Assembly (NCBI GenBank): GCA_016932295.1
Contig: JAFGDC010000287.1
Coordinates: 1-18,969 of the forward strand
Direction of reading: 5' to 3'
DNA from: a candidate division CSSED10-310 bacterium
GTDB lineage: Bacteria > CSSED10-310 > JAFGDC01
DNA: 18,969 nt
The stretch's first letter is position 1. Every line of letters begins with the position of its first letter. Below the pieces are notes generated by a model that was not told the DNA's origin, did not search any database, and worked only from the letters and a program-made list of their open reading frames with translations. The position numbers and the translations under genes were made by a program. Shown here in pieces: positions 6,573 through 16,516 of this stretch.

Positions 6573-8100
6573 CGCGACTCATCGCCGAACGGGTGGCGGC
6601 ATACGAAAAAGCCAGACCACGGCAGATGGAAATCGGACAAATCATCCAGGTGGGAGACGGTGTCGCCATCGCCTCCGGACTGGAAAACGTCCAGAGTGAA
6701 GAACTGCTCCGCATCCGCACCAAGGAAGGCGATGTCATGGCCATGGCCCTGAGTCTGCAGCAGGACAGCGTGGGTATGGTGTTGTTCGGTACGGACGAGA
6801 TGGTCGCCGAGATGGATATTGTCGAACGCACCGGCGAGGTCATGCAGGTACCGGTGGGGGAAGCGCTGCTCGGCCGCGTCGTCAATCCTATCGGCATAGC
6901 ACTGGATGGCAAAGGGAACATCGACACCGGCCTGTTCGGGCTGCTCGATGTGAAAGCGCCGGGCGTGGTGGAACGTCAGCCGGTGAAAGAACCGCTCCAG
7001 ACGGGTATTATCGCCGTCGACTCCATGATGCCCATTGGTCGCGGTCAGCGCGAATTAGTCATCGGCGACCGCCAGACCGGCAAAACAGCCATCGCCATCG
7101 ATGCGATCCTCAATCAGAGAGATACGGATGTCATTTGTGTCTATATCGCTGTCGGTCAGAAACGGAACTTCGTCCGAATGACCCAGGAGCGCCTGCAGAG
7201 TGCCGGCGTCATGAACAAGACCATTCTGGTCTATACCGCACCCGACGACCCGGCCGCGCTTCTCTATGTGGCGCCGTACGCCGGTTGTGCCATGGCGGAA
7301 TACTTCCAGAAGAAGGGCGGTCATGTCCTGGTCATTTACGACGATCTCACCAGGCACGCCCAGGCTTATCGGCAAATGTCGCTGGTCCTGCAGCGGCCAG
7401 CCGGGCGCGAAGCCTATCCCGGCGATATTTTCTACCTGCACTCCCGGCTGCTCGAACGAGCTTCGAAATTGAACGATACCCTGGGCGGCGGCTCCATTAC
7501 AGCCCTGCCGATCATCGAAACGCTCGAGGGTGACATTTCCGCCTATATTCCAACCAACGTGATCTCCATCACTGATGGCCAGATATATCTCGAACCGAAG
7601 CTTTTCAATGCCGGCATCCGGCCCGCCATCAACGTCGGCCTCTCGGTATCGAGAGTGGGTGGCGCCGCTCAGTTGGGCCCTATGAAGAAAGTCGTGGGAA
7701 TGCTTCGCATGCAGATGGCCAGGTACCGTGAACTGGCTGAATTCGCCAGGATGGGAGAAGAACAACTGGATGCCTCCGCCAGGCGTACATTGGCACGCGG
7801 CAAGCGATTGCAGGAATTGCTCAAACAACCCCAGTACCAACCCATCCCGGTGGGGGAGCAGGTGATCCTGATCGCTGCCGGAAACCGCGGGATCTTCGAT
7901 AAGGTCCCCGTCGAGTTGGTGGTGGACGAGGGCATGAACCTCAGGCTGTTTGCCCGGCAGAACTTCAAGGACTTGTTGAACATCCTCAATGCCAAGACCA
8001 GTTGGTCCGATGATGAATTGAAAAACCTCATGAATGTCGATCTCCCGAAGGTGTTCGAGGAGTTTCAGGCCGAATTGGAAAAGAGAAGGAGAAACGAACA

Positions 8101-8104
<4 letters not shown>
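6548..8104 (+). CDS. atpA: F-type ATP synthase subunit alpha
   Basis: Alpha forms the non-catalytic half of the alpha3-beta3 head and supplies the arginine finger to the catalytic sites. The 518-residue protein has the N-terminal beta-barrel (about 25-95), the nucleotide-binding core with P-loop 'GDRQTGKT' at 173-180, and the 'VGLSVSRVGGAAQ' segment carrying the arginine finger. The C-terminal helical domain is intact. Length is normal and no key residue is missing. The start is GTG at 6548, supported by AAGGTGAG upstream and by the expected N-terminal helix that docks delta. It overlaps delta by 25 bases. Its stop overlaps the apparent CTG start of gamma. A long open frame on the opposite strand (7055-8101) is a codon-bias shadow. 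Confidence 0.97.
8084..8103 (+). promoter_or_regulatory. Ribosome-binding site and CTG start of atpG
   Basis: A strong Shine-Dalgarno sequence AGAAGGAG (8084-8091) lies 9 bases ahead of CTG at 8101-8103. The gamma frame shows its conserved N-terminus straight from this codon, with no ATG, GTG or TTG nearer than GTG 8167, which would remove 22 conserved residues. CTG overlaps the alpha stop as CTGA, the same geometry as the ATGA and GTGA junctions elsewhere in this window. Confidence 0.72.
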
Positions 8105-10342
<2,238 letters not shown>

Positions 10343-10343
<1 letters not shown>

Positions 10344-10759
10344 TGCCCATCACTCTGCGTATCTTCACGCCGAACGGTCCATTCCCCGGTTCCCCCATCA
10401 CGGAAATCACTGATCTCATCACCATCATCGGGAATGGTGAAATTCAGATCAAACCAGGGCACAAGAAGTTGATTACCACCATCCGCGGCTATCTCTGTTA
10501 TCTCCAGGGTGAGGTTGTCGAAGAGGATGTGGAAGGGGAAGAACCAGTAGTGGAATCGCGGGAATCGGATTCGGATGTGGAGAACGGTTCCCCACCAGTG
10601 GATGCCTGCCGGCGAGGCTACAAGGTGCTGTTCATTTCGCGAGGATTCGCCATGCTCGACAAGGATGTGCTGACCGTGCTGGTGGACAGCGCCGGTTTCA
10701 GCCGTGATGAAACCGATGCGACGCTGGTTTCGAACCAACTGCATGTGAGTTGGGCCTGA
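10343..10759 (+). CDS. atpC: F-type ATP synthase subunit epsilon, divergent and short-tailed
   Basis: Epsilon joins the gamma shaft to the c ring, and in many bacteria its C-terminal helices inhibit ATP hydrolysis. This 138-residue protein keeps the beta-sandwich domain: 'ITLRIFTPNGPF' at the start, 'IKPGHKKLITTIRGY' at 36-50, and 'VLFISRGFAMLDKDVLTVL' at 95-113. An acidic insertion of about 30 residues (56-91) sits in a loop of the sandwich, and only about 22 residues follow the domain. The usual C-terminal helical hairpin is absent, so classic epsilon inhibition seems impossible. ATG at 10343 is preferred because AGGAGAG lies at 10331-10337; TTG at 10340, three bases upstream and in frame, would overlap the beta stop as TTGA. 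It is the last gene of the operon. Confidence 0.88.
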
Positions 10760-10788
10760 GTGGATCCTCGACCGGACGAGTCAACGAA

Positions 10789-10800
10789 TCAGAATTCTGA
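10789..10800. repeat. 12-base perfect palindrome TCAGAATTCTGA
   Basis: A perfect palindrome lies 30 bases after the epsilon stop. It is too short for a useful RNA stem and has no T-run. It could be a protein-binding site or chance; nothing else in the window repeats it that I noticed. Confidence 0.35.
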
Positions 10801-11035
10801 CAATCCCCTCGCCGGTGGCTGTTCCATGGTTGCGCCTTTGTCATGGGCCGGCGCACCAGCCGCCATTGGATGTACTCATTGGTCCGTCGGTCTTCATGAT
10901 TGGATGTCTCCGCTTCGTGTCTCAGTGTTCAGGCCTGCCGTATGCCAGGAGTCCATCCGATTCATTCGACGTTGGCCCGTATCCAGGAGGAGCGGTCTTC
11001 CCGCCGCGGCCGGCGAAGCCTGGAGCGCTGGCGAC

Positions 11036-11070
11036 TTGACACTTTCATGGGTGTCATGCTATCACCCATG
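11036..11070 (+). promoter_or_regulatory. Promoter with overlapping inverted repeat upstream of the SppA-like gene
   Basis: A perfect -35 box TTGACA lies at 11036-11041. An extended -10 (TG-C-TATCAC, 11057-11065) follows at 18-base spacing. A perfect 8-base inverted repeat, CATGGGTG (11046-11053) and CACCCATG (11063-11070), with a 9-base spacer covers the spacer and the -10 region, where a repressor operator is commonly found. A few T residues follow the second arm, so a weak terminator for the ATP synthase operon is an alternative. Confidence 0.5.
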
Positions 11071-11093
11071 CGTTTTGTCCAAGGAGGCGGATT

Positions 11094-12107
11094 GTGAACA
11101 GAGACCATATAGTTGGCCTGTTGATGTTGATTCTGTTGTCGGCTGCCGTGATGCTCGGATTGGTTACTCTGGTCACGAAGGCACCCCCCCTAGTCCCTGA
11201 CTCCCCTCACTCTGAACGAATCGCCATGGTACGGGTGACCGGCATTGTCGAGTCACCATCCTCCCCCAGGTTTCCACCATGGTCCGGAAGTTCTTTCGGC
11301 ACCATTCTGCGAGGTATCAGGGCCGCCGCCGCGGATGATGAAATAAAGGGACTGATCGTCTGTCTGGACAGTCCTGGCGGAGATGTCACTGTTATTCAAG
11401 AACTCGCTCATGAAATCGATGCGGCACGTTCAGGTGGTCTCGTCGTGGCAGCCGTCCTCGGCGATCTGGCGGTGGCCGGCGCATACTACCTGGCCGTCCA
11501 TGGCGACATGGTTTTCGCTTCGCCGGGAACGATCACCGGAGGGATTGGTGTCTATTCCACGATAGCGCCGGATGACCGGAACCACCCGGCAATGCAGGAC
11601 CTGGCTGATCAATTCCTCTCCACGGTGATCGAGGCGCGCGGCTTGTCACTCGCACCCAATGACGCGGCGCGGATGGCGGGACTGCTCACCGGCCGTGAAG
11701 CTCTGGCCATGAACCTGGTGGACGATCTGGGCGGGATGCGCGCCGCAACTGAATTCATCGCCATGCGCGCCGGCCTGCCGTCGCTGCAGGCGGTCCGTCC
11801 CGATCAACTGGGCCTGCGGAGAGGCGTGCTCGCCGGGGTACTGGAAGTCTCCTGGCGGCCGCTCTTGAGACATTGGCTGTCATCGAATCCCAGCCTGTTC
11901 CGCGCGCCAGCCATGTATCTCGCGCCGGAAGCAGTCCTGGAGAAAGGGGGCGCCATGCTGCCGGGCGAATTGGACAACCCGGCCACGGTACCGGACAACT
12001 CCGGTCAGGCATCGGCGGCCTCCGATACTGAAACGGACTCCATGGATACTGTCAGGACCGAGGATGGTGTTGTCAGGATTCCCGCCGAGGGAGGAGCGCA
12101 ATCATGA
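11094..12107 (+). CDS. sppA: SppA-like (peptidase S49/ClpP-fold) protein without catalytic residues
   Basis: SppA enzymes are membrane-bound serine/lysine proteases that degrade leftover signal peptides. This 337-residue protein has an N-terminal hydrophobic anchor (about 6-28) and the crotonase-like core: 'IKGLIVCLDSPGG' (84-96), 'LAVAGAYYLAV' (125-135) and 'GTITGGIGVYS' (145-155). In active enzymes the third segment reads A-S-G-G-Y-Y, with Ser as nucleophile; here that position is Ala128 (codon GCC, 11475-11477). The catalytic lysine segment (K-S-G-x-Y-K-D in the Bacillus enzyme) is missing altogether, and no lysine occurs between residues 85 and 284. It therefore looks like a pseudoprotease that may bind or scaffold membrane proteins. 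A Ser/Asp/Thr-rich tail follows. GTG at 11094 has AAGGAGG (11081-11087). It overlaps the next gene as ATGA. Confidence 0.85.
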   Translation: MNRDHIVGLLMLILLSAAVMLGLVTLVTKAPPLVPDSPHSERIAMVRVTGIVESPSSPRFPPWSGSSFGTILRGIRAAAADDEIKGLIVCLDSPGGDVTVIQELAHEIDAARSGGLVVAAVLGDLAVAGAYYLAVHGDMVFASPGTITGGIGVYSTIAPDDRNHPAMQDLADQFLSTVIEARGLSLAPNDAARMAGLLTGREALAMNLVDDLGGMRAATEFIAMRAGLPSLQAVRPDQLGLRRGVLAGVLEVSWRPLLRHWLSSNPSLFRAPAMYLAPEAVLEKGGAMLPGELDNPATVPDNSGQASAASDTETDSMDTVRTEDGVVRIPAEGGAQS

Positions 12108-12685
12108 GGTTTTTCCTCCAGACACTGTTCGGTGTGTTCGTGAAGCCCTCCCGCCTGAGCCGTCGTATCATCGCTCGAAAACCTATGGTGACCAGCGTTT
12201 TGATGGTGCTGCTCGCGGTTGCGGGGACGGTCGTCTATGGACCGTTGACCGGTGCGCCCGTTCCCGTCGAATGGACTGATCTGTTGGCCCGGTTTGGAGT
12301 GCGCTGCGGGATCATGTTCGCCGGTCTCTTCCTTGCCGCCGGGCTGCTGCATCTGAGCGCGGATCTGATGGGTGGCGGTGGCAGCGGGGCAGCCCTGCTG
12401 GCGCTGCTGTGTATCGGGACGGCGCCGTTGATTCTGCTGGCGCCCATCGGGTTGCTCCTGCATTCCATCGGCCTTTCCGTCATCGGCTGGATTCCCACGA
12501 CAGTGGATTTCGTCATCATGGTCTGGATGCTGGTGCTCTATCTGGTATTCATCAAGGAAACCTATCGATTCAAAGCCGGAAAAGCCTTGCTCACCATGCT
12601 GCTCCCGCTCTGTGTCATGCTGTTCGTCATGGTTCTTGGAGCGCTCCGTGTGTTGTTCGCGCATCCGGCCGTGCCGTTCGTGTGA
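12104..12685 (+). CDS. Yip1-family integral membrane protein
   Basis: This encodes a 193-residue protein with about five predicted membrane helices: 28-46, 65-84, 95-115, 133-151 and 161-183. The layout (short N-terminal segment ending in Pro, first helix, then 'YRFKAGKALLTMLLP' before the last helix) fits bacterial Yip1-domain proteins, whose function is unknown. No catalytic motif is visible. It overlaps the SppA-like gene by 4 bases (ATGA), so the two are almost certainly co-translated and may act in the same membrane complex. The assignment rests on topology and on the last-helix motif, so it is moderate. Confidence 0.72.
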   Translation: MRFFLQTLFGVFVKPSRLSRRIIARKPMVTSVLMVLLAVAGTVVYGPLTGAPVPVEWTDLLARFGVRCGIMFAGLFLAAGLLHLSADLMGGGGSGAALLALLCIGTAPLILLAPIGLLLHSIGLSVIGWIPTTVDFVIMVWMLVLYLVFIKETYRFKAGKALLTMLLPLCVMLFVMVLGALRVLFAHPAVPFV

Positions 12686-12781
12686 TGGCGCGATCGTGCC
12701 ACATTGGTTCATGATGCGGACCACCGCTGCTTCAGTGTATGCCTTCGGAACCGATGAGCCGGCGCCGGAGCCATTATATCA

Positions 12782-12810
12782 TTGCACAACCCCTGTATCT
12801 TCAGTAATAT
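12782..12810 (+). promoter_or_regulatory. Candidate promoter of the ppiD-type gene
   Basis: TTGCAC (12782-12787) and TAATAT (12805-12810) are separated by 17 bases, ahead of a ribosome-binding site GGAGG (12837-12841). Both boxes are partial matches to the sigma-70 consensus. The 162-base gap after the Yip1 gene supports a separate transcript start. Confidence 0.35.
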
Positions 12811-12847
12811 TGCCGTTCGTGACCGGATCTAAAGACGGAGGCCTGAG

Positions 12848-14791
12848 ATGCTAGCTGTAATGCGTAAAAAAGTGAAAGTACTGAGTAAAATCGCGCTGTG
12901 GCCCGTTATCATAGCGTTCATCGGAACAATTTTCCTGGTATGGGGCCATGGTCGAACCGGCCCCGTCGGCTACAGCTCTGTCATGCGGATCGATGGGCAT
13001 GAGATCGGAGATGCCGAGTACCAGCAGACCTATAACGAGTTGAGCCAGTACTACCGCATGTTGTATGGTGAACGGTTCAACGAAATGATGACCACTGCCC
13101 AGTTGCGCGAAAAGACTATCGAGAGATTGATCAACAACTATTTCAAATCAGAAGAGGCGCGCGAGCTGGGGATCACTGTCAGTCCGGACCGTGTCAAGCA
13201 GGAAATCATGGAGATTCAGGCTTTCCGGAACGAACAGAACCAGTTCGATCCGCAGCGGTACCAGTGGTTTTTGCAGAACCGCGGGTACACTCCGGCGACC
13301 TTCGAAGCCACGTACGCCCGTGATTTGCTCATCGGTAAGATCGACCAGTTCATTATTTCCTCCGCCAAGGTGACCGAACGTGAGATCCGGGAGGAATTCT
13401 CACGGCGGAACGATACCGCGAGTCTTTCCTATATCCTGGTGGAGGCAAAGCAATTCGAAGAGCAGGTGGAACCATCGGAGGAAACGCTACGGGAATACTT
13501 CGAGGCTCACCGGGAGGATTTCCGGGAACCAGCCAAGATCAAGGTGGCGTATATTCTTTTAGAGAATAAGGATTTTGAGGCTGAGGCCGAGGTCGCTCCT
13601 CAGGAGATCGAGGATTACTACAATGCCCGGTTGGATGAGGAATTCACTGAGCAGGAGAGTGTCAAGGCGAGTCATATCCTGATCAAAGTGGAAGAGGATG
13701 CTGCGGAAGAATTGCAGAGTTCGGCGCGCAAGAAAATCGATGAGATAGCAGCGAAGATTGCGGCGGGTGAAGACTTCGCGGAATTGGCCAAGCAGTACTC
13801 CGAGGATGTCGGCTCCGGCCAGCGTGGTGGAGATCTCAGCTTCTTCACTCGTGGCAGGATGGTCAAACCATTCGAGGACAAGGCGTTCGCCATGGCTATC
13901 GGTGAAGTCAGTGAACCGGTGCGCAGCCAGTTCGGTTGGCATATCATCAAGGTTACTGACAAGAAAGCCGCCAGCGTGAAGCAGCTCGATGAAGCGCGAA
14001 GCACGATCGAGCTGAAGCTCAAGAAAGAGAAGGCCAAGGAACTGGCCGTGCAGAGAGCCGATCAACTCTATGAGAAGTTCTTCCAGGTCAGGGAGTTTTC
14101 GCGCATCACCGAGGGAACCACATTCAACGTGCAGGAAACAGACTACTTCGAACCGGAACGCCCCCCGCGCGAGCTTGGATTCTCCCAGGAATTGAAAGAC
14201 TTCATCGTCATTGCGGCGGATGAAGTGATCTCGCCCGTGCTCACCACCAATATGGGGGCATTACTGGTGAGTTATATCGGCCGCCAGGAGACGTACATCC
14301 CGGAGTTCGAAGATGTTCATGAGCGAGTCGGCACCGCCGTCGTTCAGCAGGAGAGTATAAAGCTGGCGCAGGACCGGGCTACGAAAATTTTCGACCGAAT
14401 CGGGTCACCGGAAAATTTCAATACTGTTGCCGAAGAAGAGGGATTGATCGTGGAGGAATCCGGTGATCTGCGCCGCTCGTCCAAATATGTGCGGAAGCTG
14501 GGTATGTCCGAGGAACTGGTCAACAAAGTCTTCCGGCAACCAGGCGTCGGCCTGATGGCGCCGGTAGAGGTGAGCAAGGGATACGTGCTCGGCCGCATCG
14601 ACCAGCGTGGCGAGTTCGATGTACAGAAATTCGCGGAACAGCGACAGACCATCGCCAGTGAACTGAAGAAACAAAAAGGTCTCGAGATGATCGAGAACTG
14701 GCTGCAGAAGAAGAAGGACAGCGCGGAGATTGAACTGTCCGAGCGATATCGTGACCTGGAATTCGTCGTCTCCGGCGGCAAGGCTGGATGA
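12848..14791 (+). CDS. ppiD: PpiD/SurA-type membrane-anchored peptidyl-prolyl isomerase
   Basis: This 647-residue protein is a periplasmic folding helper fixed to the inner membrane. A basic N-terminus precedes one membrane helix at about 14-32. A SurA-N-like chaperone domain (about 45-200, with 'RIDGHEIGDAEYQQTYNELS') follows. A single parvulin domain spans 271-370: it begins with 'VKASHILIKVEED', contains 'FAELAKQYSEDVGSGQRGGDL' in part, and ends with 'FGWHIIKV'. The C-terminal ~270 residues resemble the second half of PpiD, including a decayed isomerase-like region. The length matches PpiD (about 620). ATG at 12848 has GGAGG 6 bases upstream. PpiD works with the Sec translocon in E. coli; next to an SppA-like protein, this suggests membrane protein quality control. 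It overlaps the next gene as ATGA. Confidence 0.9.
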   Translation: MLAVMRKKVKVLSKIALWPVIIAFIGTIFLVWGHGRTGPVGYSSVMRIDGHEIGDAEYQQTYNELSQYYRMLYGERFNEMMTTAQLREKTIERLINNYFKSEEARELGITVSPDRVKQEIMEIQAFRNEQNQFDPQRYQWFLQNRGYTPATFEATYARDLLIGKIDQFIISSAKVTEREIREEFSRRNDTASLSYILVEAKQFEEQVEPSEETLREYFEAHREDFREPAKIKVAYILLENKDFEAEAEVAPQEIEDYYNARLDEEFTEQESVKASHILIKVEEDAAEELQSSARKKIDEIAAKIAAGEDFAELAKQYSEDVGSGQRGGDLSFFTRGRMVKPFEDKAFAMAIGEVSEPVRSQFGWHIIKVTDKKAASVKQLDEARSTIELKLKKEKAKELAVQRADQLYEKFFQVREFSRITEGTTFNVQETDYFEPERPPRELGFSQELKDFIVIAADEVISPVLTTNMGALLVSYIGRQETYIPEFEDVHERVGTAVVQQESIKLAQDRATKIFDRIGSPENFNTVAEEEGLIVEESGDLRRSSKYVRKLGMSEELVNKVFRQPGVGLMAPVEVSKGYVLGRIDQRGEFDVQKFAEQRQTIASELKKQKGLEMIENWLQKKKDSAEIELSERYRDLEFVVSGGKAG

Positions 14792-14853
14792 TAGAGGCAC
14801 GCTGGTACCGCAAACAGGAAGATAATACAGTAATCTGTGACCTGTGCCATCAC
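14788..14853 (+). other. Frameshifted 5' remnant of the radical SAM gene
   Basis: ATG at 14788 overlaps the upstream stop as ATGA and reads 'MIEARWYRKQEDNTVICDLC' followed by His-His. This matches the N-terminus of AmmeMemoRadiSam radical SAM enzymes, which have a C-x-L-C-P-H motif here. The frame then runs into unrelated residues and stops at 15009, while the rest of the enzyme continues in another frame. The alignment fits a 14-base loss between two copies of ATCAC near 14849-14853. Confidence 0.65.
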
Positions 14854-15763
14854 TCCTGGCCGGATGGGATTCTGCCGGAGCAAACAGAATATCGACGGTG
14901 TACTCTACGCGGTTCAATATGGCCGTTATTGCTCACTGGCCGTCGATCCGATGGAGAAGAAGCCGCTGTATCATTTCCACCCCGGCAGTCGGATTCTCTC
15001 CATAGGTAACAACAGTTGTAACCTGTCCTGTGGTTTCTGTCAGAATTGGCGAATCTCGCAGGAACCCACCCTGACCGAAGAAATTACTCCCGGGCAACTT
15101 GTTGAGCTTGCGAGGCGGGAGCATTCCATCGGGGTCGCCTTCACCTACGCGGAACCGCTTATGTGGTACGAATTTCTCCTGGACGCATGCAGCGCACTCA
15201 AGCAGGCAGAGCTGAAGACGGTGCTGGTCACCAACGGATCGATACAACTCGACCCGTTGCGCGAATTACTGCCGTTCATCGATGCCATGAATATCGACGT
15301 GAAATCGATGCGGGAAGCGTTCTACAAGCGGCACTGTGGCGGCTCGTTGGCGCATGTCTTGAAATCGGTGGCGGCGGCTCACGAAGCCGGCTGCCATGTG
15401 GAGGTGACCATGCTTCTGATCGGTGGAGTGAACGATTCCGAGTCCGAGATCGATGACCTGGTGACCTGGCTGGCTGGTATTGATCCGAATATTCCATTGC
15501 ATTTCTCCCGGTACTTTCCGAACTACCGATTCACCGAACAGGCCACCCCGATACCGGTCATTCTGCGTTGCCGGGCATTCGCGATGAAACGGTTGTCTCA
15601 TGTGTACGCGGGGAATGTCGCCGATATCGAAGCAAATTCAAGCTACTGTCACGCCTGCGGCCGGTGCATCATCAGCCGGGATGGGTACCGCCTGACCGGT
15701 GTGTATATTCACGACGGAGCCTGCGATCACTGCGGCGCCTCCAATGCGTTCATAGGAACATGA
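14837..15763 (+). CDS. amrS: AmmeMemoRadiSam-system radical SAM enzyme, probably frameshifted at its 5' end
   Basis: This family of radical SAM enzymes travels with AMMECR1 and Memo-like proteins; its reaction is not settled. The longest frame gives 308 residues from GTG 14837. The [4Fe-4S] motif is intact as C61, C65, C68 ('CNLSCGFCQNW'), preceded by 'DPMEKKPLYHFHPGSRIL'. A C-terminal Cys-rich tail ('CHACGRC' and 'CDHCG') is typical of the family. The conserved N-terminal segment, however, lies in a different frame from 14788, coupled to ppiD by ATGA. GTG 14837 has no clear ribosome-binding site. Either the gene is broken, or it restarts inside with the core intact, or the assembly has an error. 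The MEMO and AMMECR1 partner genes are not in this window. Its stop overlaps maf as ATGA. Confidence 0.82.
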   Translation: MTCAITPGRMGFCRSKQNIDGVLYAVQYGRYCSLAVDPMEKKPLYHFHPGSRILSIGNNSCNLSCGFCQNWRISQEPTLTEEITPGQLVELARREHSIGVAFTYAEPLMWYEFLLDACSALKQAELKTVLVTNGSIQLDPLRELLPFIDAMNIDVKSMREAFYKRHCGGSLAHVLKSVAAAHEAGCHVEVTMLLIGGVNDSESEIDDLVTWLAGIDPNIPLHFSRYFPNYRFTEQATPIPVILRCRAFAMKRLSHVYAGNVADIEANSSYCHACGRCIISRDGYRLTGVYIHDGACDHCGASNAFIGT

Positions 15764-16374
15764 CCGGGACCGGTCCACGCATTTTGCTGGCATCCGCCTC
15801 ACCCCGCCGCGCCGCGCTTCTCCGCCAGATAGGTTTACACTTCGAGGTAGCGGCAGTCGATATTGAGGAAGAAAAAACAGGAGGCCTTATGGCCGCGGAA
15901 ACCGCCGTCCGGAATGCGCGCGGCAAGGCACTGCGTTCAGCCGCGGCGAATGGGGCCGGCTCGTCGATCATCATCGCCGCGGATACCATTGTCGTGTGTG
16001 CCGGGCAGCTCCTGGGGAAACCCGTTGACCGTGACGATGCCGTCCGGATGCTGAGTCTTCTGCGGGGTCGCGAGCATCGTGTGATTACCGGATTGGCCAT
16101 CGTCGACAGTGGAAGCGGCCGTATGCTGACCGATCACGCGGAGACCATCGTCATCATGGCGGACTATAGCGCAGCGGAAATTCACAGCTATGTTGCCTCA
16201 GGCGAACCCATGGACAAGGCAGGAGCTTATGGCATTCAAGGCAGGGCAGGTGTGCTGGTGAAGGCCATCAATGGCTCCTACTCCAATGTGGTCGGCTTAC
16301 CCCTGGAACTGCTGCGCAGCCTCTTCATCCAACTGGGGTATCCCAATCTTCTTACACTTTGCGCCGCGACCTGA
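15760..16374 (+). CDS. maf: Maf family nucleotide pyrophosphatase
   Basis: Maf proteins hydrolyse non-canonical or dTTP/UTP-type nucleoside triphosphates to monophosphates and are linked to inhibition of septum formation. The 204-residue product opens with the signature 'ILLASASPRRAALLRQIG' (8-25). It continues with 'IIAADTIVV' and 'GQLLGKPVDRDDAVRML', 'GREHRVITG', and 'SGEPMDKAGAYGIQG', all family landmarks including the catalytic Asp of 'AADT'. ATG at 15760 is chosen because it overlaps the radical SAM stop as ATGA and places the signature at the N-terminus; the frame extends upstream to 15568 but only as a shadow of that gene. Length is normal. The substrate subgroup (YhdE-like or YceF-like) cannot be decided here. 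It is the last gene of the plus-strand cluster. Confidence 0.93.
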   Translation: MTGTGPRILLASASPRRAALLRQIGLHFEVAAVDIEEEKTGGLMAAETAVRNARGKALRSAAANGAGSSIIIAADTIVVCAGQLLGKPVDRDDAVRMLSLLRGREHRVITGLAIVDSGSGRMLTDHAETIVIMADYSAAEIHSYVASGEPMDKAGAYGIQGRAGVLVKAINGSYSNVVGLPLELLRSLFIQLGYPNLLTLCAAT

Positions 16375-16516
16375 CGAACAAGCTCCCGGCCGGTCCCGGC
16401 TTCCCCGATCTCATCCTCTCATGCCAATCCTCGATCCGGCGCCAATCACGTAATGCCGATCAGGATGCCGCATTTCATTTCACGGTGCTGCTCGCCAAAG
16501 AGATTCATGCCGGCGG
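16375..16516. other. Convergent intergenic region
   Basis: These 142 bases separate maf (plus) from the pilT gene (minus). A bidirectional terminator would be expected, but I see only the GC-rich CCGGCCGG (16387-16394) and no stable stem followed by a T-run on either strand. Rho-dependent ending is possible. Confidence 0.4.

Larger units (their letters stand above)
10760..11093. other. Intergenic region between the ATP synthase and SppA-like genes
   Basis: These 334 bases hold no gene I can support. An open frame begins with GTG at 10760 and runs into the next gene, but its predicted product is rich in Cys, Trp, Ser and Pro without any domain-like pattern. It also lacks a ribosome-binding site, so I treat it as chance. 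Two symmetric sites are visible: a 12-base palindrome at 10789-10800 and an inverted repeat at 11046-11070 over a promoter. I see no strong hairpin plus T-run terminator for the ATP synthase transcript. Confidence 0.5.

Noticed and set aside
10760..11200. Possible extra gene directly after atpC (GTG at 10760, 146 codons)
   Set aside because: It has no ribosome-binding site, overlaps the SppA-like gene by over 100 bases and its promoter fully, and its composition is not protein-like.
14788..15009. Programmed ribosomal frameshift in the radical SAM gene
   Set aside because: I see no slippery sequence, and residues expected between the two frames are missing, which a simple shift would not explain.
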